Origin: Diphasiastrum complanatum
Taxonomy: Eukaryota > Streptophyta > Lycopodiopsida > Lycopodiales > Lycopodiaceae
NCBI GenBank assembly: GCA_029204225.1
Contig: CM055102.1
Location: forward strand, 17,254,223-17,318,222
Reading direction: 5' to 3'
DNA length: 64,000 bases
The position numbers were made by a program, and so were the translations under genes. The notes under the pieces were generated by a model, which searched no databases, had not been told where the DNA came from, and was given only the letters and a program-made list of their open reading frames with translations. Below, in pieces: positions 51,564-62,269 of this stretch (within the stretch, counting starts at the first letter, position 1; the number at the start of each line of letters is the position of its first letter).

Positions 51564-52733
51564 GTGCCCTCACTCAGAAAAGATCTGCTATCTGTCTCCA
51601 AGATGGCAGATCTAGGCATTCGAGTTTTATTCGACGACAACACTTGCCGTATGATCGAGAAGACGACAAACAAGTTGCTGACGGTCGGATGTAGAGAAGA
51701 AAACCTCTACCAGGCCAAAATATTCAGCAACTCTGATAGCATATTAAATGCTTCGAAAAACGAATATCAGCTCTGGCATAGGAGAATGTATCATCTGAAC
51801 ACGCGGAGCCTGTACAACATAAGCACAAAGGACATTGTTACAGGTCTCAAAATATCAAGGCCCGAGGCTGAGTTCTACGAAGCTTGTCAGAAAGGCAAGC
51901 AACATCGAAATATGTTCATGCATGAGGGAAGGAGAGCCAAGGAAGTCCTTGAGCTCGTCCACTCTGATGTCTGTGGACCGATGAAAACAGATTCGCTCTC
52001 ATGTTCGAGATATTTTCTAATGTTTATCGATGATTACAACCGAATGACCACGATCTACTACTTGAAGAAGAAATCCGAAGTATTTGATTCTTTCAAGAAG
52101 TTCGTGGCATTCGCAGAGCGACACACCTCAAAAAGGATACAGATCCTTAGATCTGACAATGGAGGTGAATACAAAAGCACAGAATTCTCAAGATTCTGCG
52201 AAGAACAGGGGATTGAACACCAGTTCACTCCTGCATACACACCAAAATACAACGGTGTGGCAGAAAGAAAAAACAGAACGCTAGTCGAAGGAGCCAGATG
52301 CATGATAGCACAGGCTCAATTGCCAGGCCAATTCTGGGCCGAGGCAATAGCTGCAGTTGTACACCTACAGAATAGATCTACAATGACAGTGTTGGAGAAC
52401 AAGACACCATACGAAATGTGGACAGGCAGAAAGCTTGATCTGTCATATGCACGAGTGTTTGGATGTGCAGCATACAAGCACATTCCAAAGGAAAAGAGAA
52501 GCAAGCTCGACGACAAATCCGAGCAAACAATCATGGTCGGCTACTCGAACGGAACACATGTGTACAGACTCTATGATCCAACCATGAAGAAGGTTGTTTT
52601 GGGCAGAGATGTAAAGTTCGACAAGTCCACATTTCCTGGACTGAAAGACGAAAGAGGCCATGAGATCTTAACACTGCTGCCTATTCAAGAGGAGGATCAA
52701 GGATATACATCAAATCAGAATGTAGGCCCCTAG
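51564..52733 (+). pseudogene. Copia integrase, long open segment (389 codons)
   Basis: The longest open piece of this element. The zinc-binding domain has LWHRRMYHLNTRSL and EACQKGKQ, where tyrosine or phenylalanine stands at the usual first cysteine position, so zinc binding may be weakened. The core holds HSDVCGPM (first aspartate, near 51960), RSDNGGEY (second, near 52150) and PKYNGVAERKNRTL (glutamate, near 52240-52285), the DDE triad. The C-terminal region shows PYEMWTGRKLDLSYARVFGC and TIMVGYSNG. It ends at a TAG at 52731. The linker 52734-52961 is frameshifted. Confidence 0.88.
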
Positions 52734-52961
52734 ACTCCAGAGCAACAGGAAACAGAGGATTGACCCCACGAACAAGAAATCTTCGAGCAGCGACGAAACG
52801 AACCTTGAAGGTCAACAAGACAAAAAAGACCTCCAGACTGCTATTTTGACAATCTTCAATGGAGCGAAGACACACAGTTTGAGTACTGCAGCTTCACAGA
52901 AGAGCCAACAACATACCAAGAAGCTATCCAGAGTCCAGAGGGAGAATTCTGGAAATAGGCA

Positions 52962-54549
52962 ATGTCAGAAGAGATCGAGTCGATGAGGCAAAACGAGACA
53001 TGGACATTAGAGCCACTGCCAGAAAACAGAAAATTGGTCGACTGCAAGTGGGTGTACAAGAAAAAGCTGAAATCAGATGGCACCATTGGTTGTTACAAAG
53101 CAAAATTTGTCACGAAGGGCTACACGCAGAGATATGGTGTCAACTATTTCGACACATATTCGCCCATGGTCAAGATGACAAACATAAGGCTGCTCTTTGC
53201 ATACGCCACACAATACAATCTGGAAATTCACCAGATTGACGTGAAAACAGCCTTTCTCCACGGAGATCTAGAGGAGGAAATTTTCATGAAGCAACCTGAA
53301 GGCTATGAAGACCTCGACAACAGACAATATGTCTGTCGATTGTAAAGATGCATCTACGGTCTAAAACATGCATCACGAGCCTGGTACAAAAAGCTTGATG
53401 ATCTTTTGAAGTCTCTAGACTCAATCCTACTCAACCAGAGTGTAATGTCTACATCAAAAGAGTAGGAAATGATTTTGTGATACTGACCATTTTCGTGGAT
53501 GATCTGCTGATGATAGGAAATTCCTTGATGTTGATCAAAGACACGAAGAGTCAAATTTCTGAAAACTATGAAATCACAATTCTTGGAGAAGCAATAAAAT
53601 GCCTAGGACTGGAGATTAGAAGAGATCGAACAAATGGCGAAATGCACTTGAGTCAGTCAGAATACACCAGAAAAGTGCTGAAGCAGTACCACATGATGGG
53701 CTGTAAAGAGAAAGCCACACCAATGATAGCTGGAGCCAAGCTCAAAAACATAATTGCCCAAAAATAGAAGAGGAAAAACAAAAGATGGCAGGTATACCCT
53801 ACCATAACTTAATTGGTAGTTTGATGTACTTAACAGTTTGTCCCAGACCCGATCTGGCCTTCTCTGTTTACGCATTGAGCCAATTCTGTTCCAATCCTGG
53901 TCTAGCACATTGGAAAATGGCCAAACGAATCCTAAAGTATCTGAAGAGTATCCAAAATATTGGATTAACCTACAGAGATAGAAACGAAGAGAAAGAATTC
54001 GAGCTGCATCACTACAGTGATGCAAGCTGGGCGAGCTGCAAAGATGACAGCAAGTCCATTACTGGAGGATGTACAATAGCGTGCGGAGCTGCAATCAGTT
54101 GGATATGCAAAAAGCAAACCTTGGTAGCTCAAACCTCTTGCGAGGCTGAGTATGTCGCAACCTCAAAAGTGGCGAATGAGGTAGTGTGGCTACAAATGAT
54201 GTTGGAGGCAATCGGGATACCACAAGAGGGGCCAAGCATGATGATGATGGACTTTCAGAGTGCCATCTATTTGTCCCAGGATCTTGTCTTCCATTCAAAG
54301 ATGAAGCACATTCCTCTGAAGTACCATCACATTCGAGATTTGCTCTCGAAAGGAGAGCTCCAGGTCCAGTTCATAAAATCAGAAGGTATGATTGCAGATC
54401 TCCTCACGAAACCGCTCGACAAGCCACTCTTTACCAAGCAAAGAGAGGCAATTAGATTGAACGAACAAAGCTGCAAGGTTCAAGAGGGAGTGTCAGAAAT
54501 GGTGAACTCCTGCAACTTTGTCGCAGCACGAACAAGACACGAAGGTTGA
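52962..54549 (+). pseudogene. Copia reverse transcriptase and RNase H
   Basis: RT fingers and palm: NETWTLEPLPENRKLVDCKWVYKKKL, then IDVKTAFLHGDLEEEIFMKQPEGYED in 52962-53345, ending at a stop. IYGLKHASRAWYKK follows. The catalytic motif is FVDD (LTIFVDDLLMIGN, near 53483-53520). After stops near 53765, an open 254-codon stretch (53785-54549) has SLMYLTVCPRPDLAFSVYAL and the RNase H blocks HHYSDASWASCKDDSKS, SCEAEYVATSKVANEVVWL and KHIPLKYHHIRDL. RNase H therefore looks intact to its end. Three or more breaks in RT inactivate the element. Confidence 0.9.
54481..54490 (+). promoter_or_regulatory. Polypurine tract
   Basis: CAAGAGGGAG directly before TGTCAGAAAT at 54491, the plus-strand primer and LTR junction. 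Confidence 0.8.
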
Positions 54550-55292
54550 ACGAGAACGATTCGTGACAGTCAACGTGTCTTTGACTCGAAGCACAAACGA
54601 TTCGTGAATCATTCGTGAATCGCAAACACACCTCCAAGACCACAAACTGCAAAAGGACGCAAAACAAAAACTACGAAAAGAAATGAAAAGAATGAAAGCA
54701 AACGGGAGATTACGAATCAAATGAAGAAAAATCTTTCGCTCTACCAACTGGCAGCTCAACAGGCTTCACGCCCAACTGAAACGAGTAGCAACGACGAAGA
54801 CTAACTAACTAGTTGATTATCGTTAACTAGTCATGTGATTCGACGTTTAGCTATCTTGTAAACTCCACATAGTGGAGGTATAAACGATCCTCTCTAGATC
54901 ATAACGATAGAGAAATATGTGAATACGGAGATTTGTAAGAGACAGAGAGAAACGTAGCGAATAGAGTAAAAAAGTAAAACACCATAGCTGTGAATGAAAG
55001 TCTGCCAACGAGCAGAACACAATGTAAGAGCAGAGTGTCAATCTGCCAACGAACGAGACACTGACGATCTCACTCCAAAACCAGACTGACAATATAGTCA
55101 CTCTATTTTCGTGTATCTCTTTGTCTTGTGCTGTGTGTCTTGATTGCTAGAATAAAATATGTTCTGTGATGCGTAGTCGAGTGTTTGGGATCCTGTAAGG
55201 GCTTCCGCACGAAAAGAAAATTCAAAAAAAGAAAATTGTTCGCAAAAAGAGAAGGAGAAGACGAACACGAAACGATCTGACCTTCTGCGACA
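54491..55292 (+). repeat. 3' LTR (802 bp)
   Basis: Starts TGTCAGAAAT after the polypurine tract and ends GCGACA at 55292. It matches the 5' LTR with scattered substitutions and lacks the 390-bp insertion. The RNase H frame overlaps its first 59 bases. Confidence 0.9.
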
Positions 55293-55868
55293 TGGAATGA
55301 TGTGTTCTCCACGAAAGTACTGCTATTTATTGTCATGTACTTTTAGTACATCATTAATTTTCAAGGCAATATAATATCCATTGTAAGCTTTGTAGGGCCA
55401 AAAGGAGCTATTAGCCTTAAGAACAAGGCAGTTCCCTCTTTAGGCCCTCCAAAAGAATTTATAAGGATAATAGGCCAACAAGAGCCCGATACAGTCTAAA
55501 TACTTAACAAGGGCTAACTATTTCTCAAGATAGCTAAGTTAAGTTAAGTGAGAGCATTGTCTATAACTAGACAAGAGACATCACTTTGTGAATCTTTTGG
55601 CTCATTTGCAAGTGAGAGCTTCTAGCTTCCTTGTGAATGTGAGCCATAGGGATCTCCATTGCTAGGTCTCGTGTGCCCTATCCACATGATCAATGTTCCA
55701 TTTCCATTGATTGTACTCTTTCTTTCATTGCTAATGCAATTCCATTGTGATCTCATTGTTTCTAGCTTTCAATTGATATGCTATCATGATTGTCTTGTTA
55801 TCTTCTTGCTTCTAGCTTTACTTCATTGTGATTTCTATGAGTTTGGGATTTGGCACATGAAATTTCTT
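55293..55868 (+). repeat. Possible LTR upstream of a primer site
   Basis: Non-coding DNA lying between the copia 3' LTR and a primer-binding motif. By position it may be part of an LTR, but no terminal TG..CA pair or second copy was found. Confidence 0.3.
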
Positions 55869-55881
55869 GGTATCAGAGCAT
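55869..55881 (+). promoter_or_regulatory. tRNA-Met primer-binding-site motif, orphan
   Basis: TGGTATCAGAGCA matches the plant retroelement primer motif in its first 12 bases. The following 800 bases are T-rich leader-like DNA without gag. It suggests a retroelement remnant of LTR plus leader only. Confidence 0.55.
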
Positions 55882-56694
55882 AGATCCATGATTCATGATG
55901 ATTCTATGAGAATTCCATTAGATTTCATGAGTTTATTGTTTTTGTAGCTTTCTTTTTGCTAATTTTTACCTTTGAATTTTTCAGTTCTGTTCAGACAAAT
56001 TTTTAGCACTTAATTTCATTTTTTACTATTAGTTTGATTCAATAGCTTTGTAGAGCTTTGTTTGACCTTTGATTTGCACCGATTTGCAAGGCATTTGGAT
56101 AAGAGATGCAAAAGTTATTGCACTTTTTCCAAAAGCTGTCAAAATAGGTGACTAGAATTTTTCATTTCATTTTGTTTGAATTTTTCAGATCTGATTTGAG
56201 TTTTTATTTCAAGTTTTTTTCCATATAATTTTAGAGCATTGTCTTAGCTTTAATCTAATCCATATATCAGATCATTTGGATTAGTATCCAAAAAGTTATG
56301 ACAATTCTTGATTCCTAGCTCTAGTTTTGTTAGTTTTTCTTTTTCAAAATTTTTAGACCTGTTGTTCTGTTGTAGATTTGACCTACCAAATCATATTAAA
56401 TCATTGATCTGATCCTGGCCTATAGCTGATAGAGCTTGTTGTCAGCTCTTTAGAGGTACTGAGTTTGTTTGATTTGGATCAATATTGTGAAAGTTACGAT
56501 CAAATTAGTGGAGATGGGTCAAAATTGCCAGAATTTTGGAAAAAAATTTTACAAGTGAGAGAGAAGCAATTCAATCTTTCAACTTTGAAGTTTTGTTTGT
56601 GTTGTAAATTTTTTTTCGAATTCTTCATTTTGAAGCTCAATTTTTTTTAAAAAAAAATAACCCAACCTACCATTAGAGCCATAATACGCGACAT

Positions 56695-56718
56695 AAACCT
56701 AACCTAACCTAACCCTAA
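56695..56718. repeat. Short CCTAA repeat with a telo-box
   Basis: Three AACCT units followed by AACCCTAA, the plant telo-box word often found near starts of transcription. It precedes a CT-rich stretch. A leader of an unrecognised gene is possible. Confidence 0.5.
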
Positions 56719-57520
56719 TTCACCTCTTCTCTCTCCACGACTCGGTTACTTTTTCTTTATTTTGCTGCAGCAGCAGCATTATCAAGCAATCTCGCACGAT
56801 CCATGTCACAAGGGTCACTTCTGGAAGGTCTTGAATTATTGTTATTATTATCGTTGGATTCTTTGCTCGCTATGGCCAGATCTGGCAGAAGTTTCAAGAT
56901 AGTTAGCTGAAAGCATCTGTAAATGCAATGAGGATGTGGAAGTAGAAGGTAGATTAGGCTTTAGATTGATTCATTGATTGTTAGCTTCAGAATAACCTAG
57001 TTCATGAATCGTGAGGGACTGTTGTGACATAAGTAATTGTGTTTTAATCTGGAATTCTCTTCTCGAGCTGTAAGAAAGAATTTTGACACTACCGCTGGTC
57101 TTGGAGTAGAAGAAAATGTACACTTGTCAAGGCAATTATTGTGGAGGTGAATGTTCTCAAACCGAGGAATGCAGATTAGCAATACTACTACTACTAAAAA
57201 AAATTTAGTCAAAGTAGCGTTCGGACGAATCGAAGTTGAAACAGCTGATCATATTGTCCTATATTTATCATCTGAAGCAATCAAATGTGATGTGTCCCAC
57301 CATGATTTTCGCTACTTCGACATAAATCTAGCGTAGATTAATTCAGTTTCCCCGACTGTCGAAGGTCTGCCTGCTTTTGATTGCAATGATTGTTGCCATC
57401 GCTTTCCGATCCAGCTCTCCTTATCTAAACGATGATCGTTCCTTCATAAATCGATGATATCTGATGCAGAAAACTGACTGTTCCTGTTATCTCCTTTCTC
57501 TCTTTACCATTCGGTTGCCT

Positions 57521-57655
57521 CCTCTCTCTCTCTCTCTCTCTACACCGCAATTCGGTTACCTCCTCTCTCTCTCTCTACCTCTCTCTCCTTCGGTCGACTT
57601 CTCTCTCTACCTCTTCCCTGCCTGCGCGCCCCCTTTCTCTCTTTAGCCCGATCCC
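57521..57655. repeat. CT-rich microsatellite tract
   Basis: An uninterrupted (CT)10 at 57521-57541 followed by further broken CT runs to about 57650. Open frames over it are repeat translation. Confidence 0.9.
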
Positions 57656-57836
57656 TTCTATTTGCCGACAATTTTTTAAAAAATTTTAGGATTGACACAA
57701 ATTTTTTTACGAGCACCCAAATGCACCACGAGCAACCGATGAAAAAAAAATTTGCCTTAAGACTTTGTAATTTACTACGGTTTCTCCAAATTTTTTTCCG
57801 AGCACCAAAACATTTCATGGAATTCAAACTTTATAG

Positions 57837-58715
57837 ATGGTGAAAATCAGGATTCAGACGAAAGTCAAGATAGATCAAAATGTGAAGATAATTGAACATC
57901 CTTTTGAGTTTCACTTCGACCATCAAAGTCCGGAACTTGACCTACATCAATGCCTTAATCTGGTCAATGAACAAGCAACTATGGATTGTCAGATTGGGAA
58001 TATTGCTATGCTCAAAGAAAGTCGATCAAGGCATTCACCAAACTTTCAGATTGAGGACTATATGACACCGATATTCCATGATTTCGAATTGAGTGGTTAT
58101 TATAAGGATCCAATCTACGAACCATGTCAAATTGATATGGGAGCTTTTGAGAATAATTTTATTTTTGACAATGATCTAAGGGAGTTTTAGGTATTCAACA
58201 TGGATACTGGTAGAAATGAAGAGATTTCATTAATCCATGGAAATTCTACTTGTATCAATACTTTGGATTATTGTTCAACGTCTCATGGATCCATTAGTCA
58301 AGAGCTTCAAGTGGTTTTTGTTGGAGAACCTTACTCCTATGGATTCTCTAGAATTCAAAAGCCAATATGTAATTCACGTGTATATTTGGAATGTATGGAT
58401 GTGAATAATGATTGGAAATATTCTCTCGGTCAACCAACACTCTATAGGAAGCTGATTTTAAAATATGTTATCAATCTATATCAGTTTCTTTGGAGAGGTT
58501 TACATTGCTCAGTAGACTCTAATGTAATCAATCTTCAATTGAGTAATGTTAACAATGATTGTTCATCAATGGTTATTTGGAACAATCAAGACATCAAATC
58601 CCTAGTTCAACTTTGGATTGGGATTGATGCTTCAACGATTTATATGGGCAACTGCAGCTTGTATATTTCGAAACGAGAGTCCATTTTTGAGGTCAATCAG
58701 GTCAAATATTTATAA
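57837..58715 (+). pseudogene. Unrecognised 292-codon frame with one in-frame TAG
   Basis: From ATG 57837 to the TAA at 58713 one frame is open apart from a single TAG at 58188-58190, so it reads as 117 plus 174 codons. It contains no low-complexity run. Composition is ordinary globular: rich in I, N, D, S and Y with scattered cysteines. Phrases seen: HPFEFHFDHQSPELDLHQ, ELSGYYKDPIYEPCQID, FVGEPYSYGFSRIQKPIC, LYQFLWRGLHCSVDSN, LVQLWIGIDASTIYMGN. I see no signal peptide, membrane helix or known motif. It stands between two retroelements and could be a retroelement accessory frame or a host gene with one mutation. A downstream ATG at 58200 could start a shorter protein. Confidence 0.5.
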
Positions 58716-58731
58716 CCACCTATGAATGAGG

Positions 58732-58749
58732 TTTAGGGTTTAGGGTTTA
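58732..58749. repeat. Interstitial telomere-type motif
   Basis: TTTAGGGTTTAGGGTTTA, about two and a half units of the plant telomere repeat, 17 bases after the stop of the unrecognised frame. Confidence 0.8.
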
Positions 58750-59222
58750 ATGGGGAGGGGATTAGTCTATCTTTGTGGATAGATGTTCATTTGCTTATGG
58801 GATATATGAATTGCCACGTGTCAACAACGTGTTGAACTCATAAAAAAACAAATCTAATTGATTTTGGCTTTTTTGGAAAGCCATCTTATTGTAATTGTGG
58901 CTCTTTAGCCACAATTCTTGTAAATGGACGATTTTTTGAATCTATATATACTCATGACATTTGTCATGCTTCTAGAAATACTTATGGGATAATTGTTGAT
59001 TTTTTCTTGTGCTCTCCTCTCCTTGTTTCTTGAAAGACATATATTTAAAAATTGCACACAAAACATAAAAACATAAATAACTTTTCAAAACATTAAAGTG
59101 AAAATTAGTAGAATGATGAATAACACTAAACATCTATTAAATAAAAATCATAAATTTATAAAACCCAAGTATAAATAAAAGAATAAACAAATTACAAGAA
59201 TAAACAAATTGAAAGAAACCTG
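58750..59222. other. Non-coding, LTR-like features
   Basis: Contains GCCACGTGTCA at about 58814 (a G-box/ABRE-like word) and CTATATATACTCATGACA at about 58941, a good TATA-type sequence, then AT-rich DNA. It could be a promoter or an LTR. There is no coding frame. Confidence 0.4.
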
Positions 59223-59885
59223 GTCCTAAAATCGGTTTTAGATACATCTTCCGGATGTATCCTAATCTGATGGTATCCCGTACGTAGATCAATTTTCGTG
59301 AAGTATTTAGCTCCATTCAATCGATCTATGAGATCGTCCATCCTGGCAACGGGTATTTATTTTTAACTGTAAGCTTGTTCAGACCCTTGTAATCTACACA
59401 TAGCCGGAAACTCCCATCTTTCTTACTCTTAAGAAGGACAGGTGCTCCCCATGGAGATTTACTTGGTCTTATGTGTCCCATCCTGAGATACTCCTCAATC
59501 TGCCTAGCCACTTCCTCCTCTTCCTTCTGACTAAACCGATATGGTTGTCTGAAGATAGGACACTAAACTCTTGCTTTAAATCTTGCAAAAGTTGTTGTTC
59601 TTGATACAAATTTTCGGTGTTAAAGCATGAAAACACATTCACATCCCCAACGTCACAATGCATACAAGATTTCAAAAGCAAGTGAAAGACTTCCTACTCA
59701 GAATCATGAAGTTTCTCAATTAATTCAGTCAAGAAAATCATCGACGATGGAAGTACATCGATCTCTCCAAAAATAGAGACAATTTGATCAAACTTATCTT
59801 TAAAGACCATAGAATGATTCTTAAAATCTATCTCTAAAGAGTCTGATTTGCCAAAAAACCATTCATAGCCCAAAATTACATCAGT
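59223..59885 (-). pseudogene. Gypsy protease end and RT N-terminal part
   Basis: Frames are broken from 59885 to about 59560. Then [26 protein letters not shown]-like [17 protein letters not shown] and NKYPLP (59511-59345) give the RT fingers. IDRL and TKIDLR-like words continue in another frame to about 59260. The catalytic aspartate pair lies beyond the truncation point and is absent. Confidence 0.82.
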
Positions 59886-61214
59886 TCAGTCCAGATTCAT
59901 GACATGAAAATCCAACGGCTGAACATAGTCCTGCATCTGAAGCTCTAAGTTTGAGACTTTGACATCCCAAATCTCAGTGTACGACCCTGAGGCAAGAGGG
60001 ACCACGTAACGGTGATCACTGGCCATGATGGGCACTCGGAGCTTCTGCACAAGTCGAGCATTCAAAAAATTGTGAGTACTACTTGAATCAAATAGCACAT
60101 TCACGTCTTTCCCTAAAATATTGCCTCTCACTTGAAATAATTCATTAGGCTTGAAAGAGAGTGCACTAAAGTTACAAGTACAGTCACAATTATTCAACAA
60201 ATCCAATTTATCTGCCGGTAAATCCACAGTCATGAAACTTGACGACTTTGCTTTCCATTCGAGACAGTGTTTGGCACGGTGCCCGAGTTTATTGCAGAGA
60301 AAACACAGATTCTGTTTAAGCGCCGCCAACCGTGATTTGTCTTTCACCACCAATTTCTTCTTATTCTTCTTCTTCTTTGACTGTTGGTACGCTTCTGCTT
60401 CCAGCTCATCAAAAAACTGCTTCTTACGCTTGTTAGATTTTTCTTTCTTGGGTTTCGGGGCTGTTTGGCCGTGCACGCTTTTCCGTGATGCAACAACTAT
60501 ATTATCATAGGCTTTCGCCACACGGATAGCATCCTCTAGTGAGTTGAGGATATTTCGTTTGCATTCATTTTGATAGTCAGCTAGCAGTCCGGCAATAAAT
60601 TGCCACTGTGCTAACTTACGCTCAAAAAGCGACACCTTAGCCAAAGAGTCCAAGAACTCTTGGACATAACCGTCCAGTTCTCGGCTGCCCATCTTGCAGT
60701 TGATAAACCGAATATACAACTCGGAATTATCTATCATGACAAAAGCTTTCTGGAATTCCGTCAGGAATCCAGCCCAAGTCACCGGTTTCGTGGAAAGTTC
60801 TCTCCACCAAGAAGAGGCTTTACCTTCCAGAAACAATAGAACCGATGATATTCGTTTATCTTCTGGGACGTTGTGCAAGCTAAAGTAACTTGTCCAATGG
60901 TTAATCCAATCTTCAACAACTTCCGGACGTTTAAACTTTTTATCGTCGAAAAATATTTCCGGTTGGTAGCCCAAGTTGTTAGAGTTAATAGCTTGTAGTT
61001 GATTAAATAGATTTTGCATTTGTTTATGCCGTTGTTTATTGCTCTGATGAAGTTCTAAAAGTACCTTGCCTAAGGTTTGCAATAGTTTTTGTGAGTCTAG
61101 GGTGTCATCACTGCCGGGTGAGGCCGGCTGAATGAAAGTATTTGCCCCATCACTTCCTGGTGATGCCGGGTGAATCTCGGTAGCACCCCCCTCCAAAATT
61201 TCATCAGTATCCAT
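59886..61214 (-). CDS. Gypsy Gag-protease, 442-codon open frame
   Basis: Open from ATG 61214. It starts with an acidic, proline/serine-rich region holding a short repeat, HPASPGSDGA and QPASPGSDDT (residues about 16-37). The retrotransposon Gag core follows: EDWINHWTSYFSLHNVPEDKR and ASSWWRELS (about 100-145). Next come a lysine-rich linker and a CCHC zinc knuckle, CFLCNKLGHRAKHC (about 305-318). The protease motif is LFDSSSTHNFL (about 372-382), where serine replaces the glycine of D-S/T-G. This may impair the enzyme. The frame ends before the rest of pol, so it is a truncated polyprotein in a dead element. Confidence 0.88.
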   Translation of the reverse strand: MDTDEILEGGATEIHPASPGSDGANTFIQPASPGSDDTLDSQKLLQTLGKVLLELHQSNKQRHKQMQNLFNQLQAINSNNLGYQPEIFFDDKKFKRPEVVEDWINHWTSYFSLHNVPEDKRISSVLLFLEGKASSWWRELSTKPVTWAGFLTEFQKAFVMIDNSELYIRFINCKMGSRELDGYVQEFLDSLAKVSLFERKLAQWQFIAGLLADYQNECKRNILNSLEDAIRVAKAYDNIVVASRKSVHGQTAPKPKKEKSNKRKKQFFDELEAEAYQQSKKKKNKKKLVVKDKSRLAALKQNLCFLCNKLGHRAKHCLEWKAKSSSFMTVDLPADKLDLLNNCDCTCNFSALSFKPNELFQVRGNILGKDVNVLFDSSSTHNFLNARLVQKLRVPIMASDHRYVVPLASGSYTEIWDVKVSNLELQMQDYVQPLDFHVMNLD

Positions 61215-61609
61215 TTGCTTGCCAACTAAATATTAAAAAAAAATTCGTTCAGTTAACGCATTCATTACGGGTAATATTTGCTAAACTAAGCAATGTCTTT
61301 AAAAATTAATTTTTAGACCGTATTTGCTTTCATTAACAAATTATACCAATGAATCGGCAAATGGGTACTTAAACAATAAAAAAACCAGAATTAAACATCA
61401 CTGCACCGAAAATCCATTAATAACTATTAACTTATATAACAAATGAAAAATCAAAACATCAGTTCTTAAAACTGAAAAACCTACTACAAGAAAGAAAAAC
61501 CCCAGGCTTTCAAAAAAAACTCAAAAAATTAACACTAGCCTAAACTCCCCCCCCCCCCAAAACAACCACACCTACACCACTTGCATGCATGGCAACACAG
61601 GCTATTACA
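61215..61609. other. Leader-like AT-rich DNA with a C run
   Basis: No gene. A run of about 13 C lies near 61546-61558. This is probably the leader of the gypsy element and the join to the neighbouring copia. No primer site or LTR was recognised. Confidence 0.45.
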
Positions 61610-61739
61610 ACTACTTTAGCAAATAGTCATCAAATCTGAACCCAACCATCCTCCAAAATGGCTTTACAGGCTCATAACTCTGCAAACAAACTGTTAATCT
61701 GCTGGAAAATGAAGCATAAACCTGTGATTTCATAGTAAG

Positions 61740-62258
61740 CAGCCATGCAAACCTGTCAAACATCACCGTTTCTATGTGCTTGGATTTGCCATGAAATCTG
61801 GGATTCAGGGGCAGTGAAATACAACTCAAGTAGTCACACAGAACGGTGGTAGCATTGAACTGAGTGTGATGTAAGTCATGAAGTAATAACCTAATCCATA
61901 CAGCTTCTTTTAAAGCTTGGCATGCTGCGATGTACTCTACCTCTGTCGAAGAAAGCGCAACTAATTTCTTCTTCCTTGAGCTTTACGAAATCGATCCCCC
62001 TGCTAGATAGAAATAGAACCCAGAGGTAGATTTTCTAGTAGAGACTGTTCCTCCCCAATCTGAGTCGGAATATTCTCGTAAGACAAGTGGATTGATAGCA
62101 TTTTCATCATAACATATGATGTGATCTGAACTTCCCTGAATATATCTCATCACTCTCTTCAATGCTTTCCAATGAGAGATCTTGGGATTAGACATGAATT
62201 GACTTAGCGTGCTAATAGTGTATGCTAAATCTGGTCTAGTACACAACATTGCATACAT
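61740..62258 (-). pseudogene. Copia RNase H
   Basis: Starts MYAMLCTRPDLAYTISTLSQFMSNPKISHW at 62258. It continues with YSDSDWGGTVSTRKSTSGF (first catalytic aspartate region) to a stop at 61983. Then, beyond the stop, LVALSSTEVEYIAACQALKEAVW and a FHGKSKHIE-like end follow to about 61745. It would degrade RNA in the hybrid. Two breaks are visible. Confidence 0.85.
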
Positions 62259-62269
62259 TAGAGATCCAA

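Larger units (their letters stand above)
49235..55292 (+). mobile_element. Copia element with both LTRs, moderately decayed
   Basis: Plus-strand element: 5' LTR to 50392, primer site, gag, protease, integrase, reverse transcriptase, RNase H, polypurine tract, and 3' LTR 54491-55292. The LTRs are close relatives, but the 5' one carries a 390-bp insertion and its first 34-37 bases do not match the 3' LTR, so the true left end is lost. No target duplication can be shown. Several stops and frameshifts interrupt pol, yet most domains keep their motifs. Confidence 0.93.
55882..57836. other. No gene recognised; leader-like DNA and CT tracts
   Basis: The 55882-56660 stretch resembles a retroelement leader. 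The 56660-57460 stretch has a CT-rich and telo-box-containing section that resembles a plant gene leader, followed by only short frames (for example a 34-codon one from 56803), none recognised. The 57521-57650 stretch is CT-rich microsatellite. Confidence 0.45.
59223..61214 (-). mobile_element. Truncated Ty3/gypsy element: gag, protease, RT start
   Basis: The minus strand carries gag and protease in one long frame (61214-59886), then a broken linker and the beginning of reverse transcriptase (59511 to about 59223). There similarity ends in the fingers-palm region. RNase H, integrase and both LTRs are missing. The gag type and gypsy RT motifs set it apart from the copia neighbours. Confidence 0.88.

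Noticed and set aside
54491-55297. Target duplication for the copia at 49-55 kb
   Set aside because: The bases before 49201 (CTAAG) and after 55292 (TGGAA) do not match, and the left LTR end is uncertain.
57540-57827. 95-codon minus-strand frame
   Set aside because: Its arginine/glutamate-rich part is translation of the CT-rich microsatellite.
60151-60510. 119-codon plus-strand frame
   Set aside because: Antisense to the gypsy Gag zinc-knuckle region, with a phenylalanine run mirroring a lysine run.
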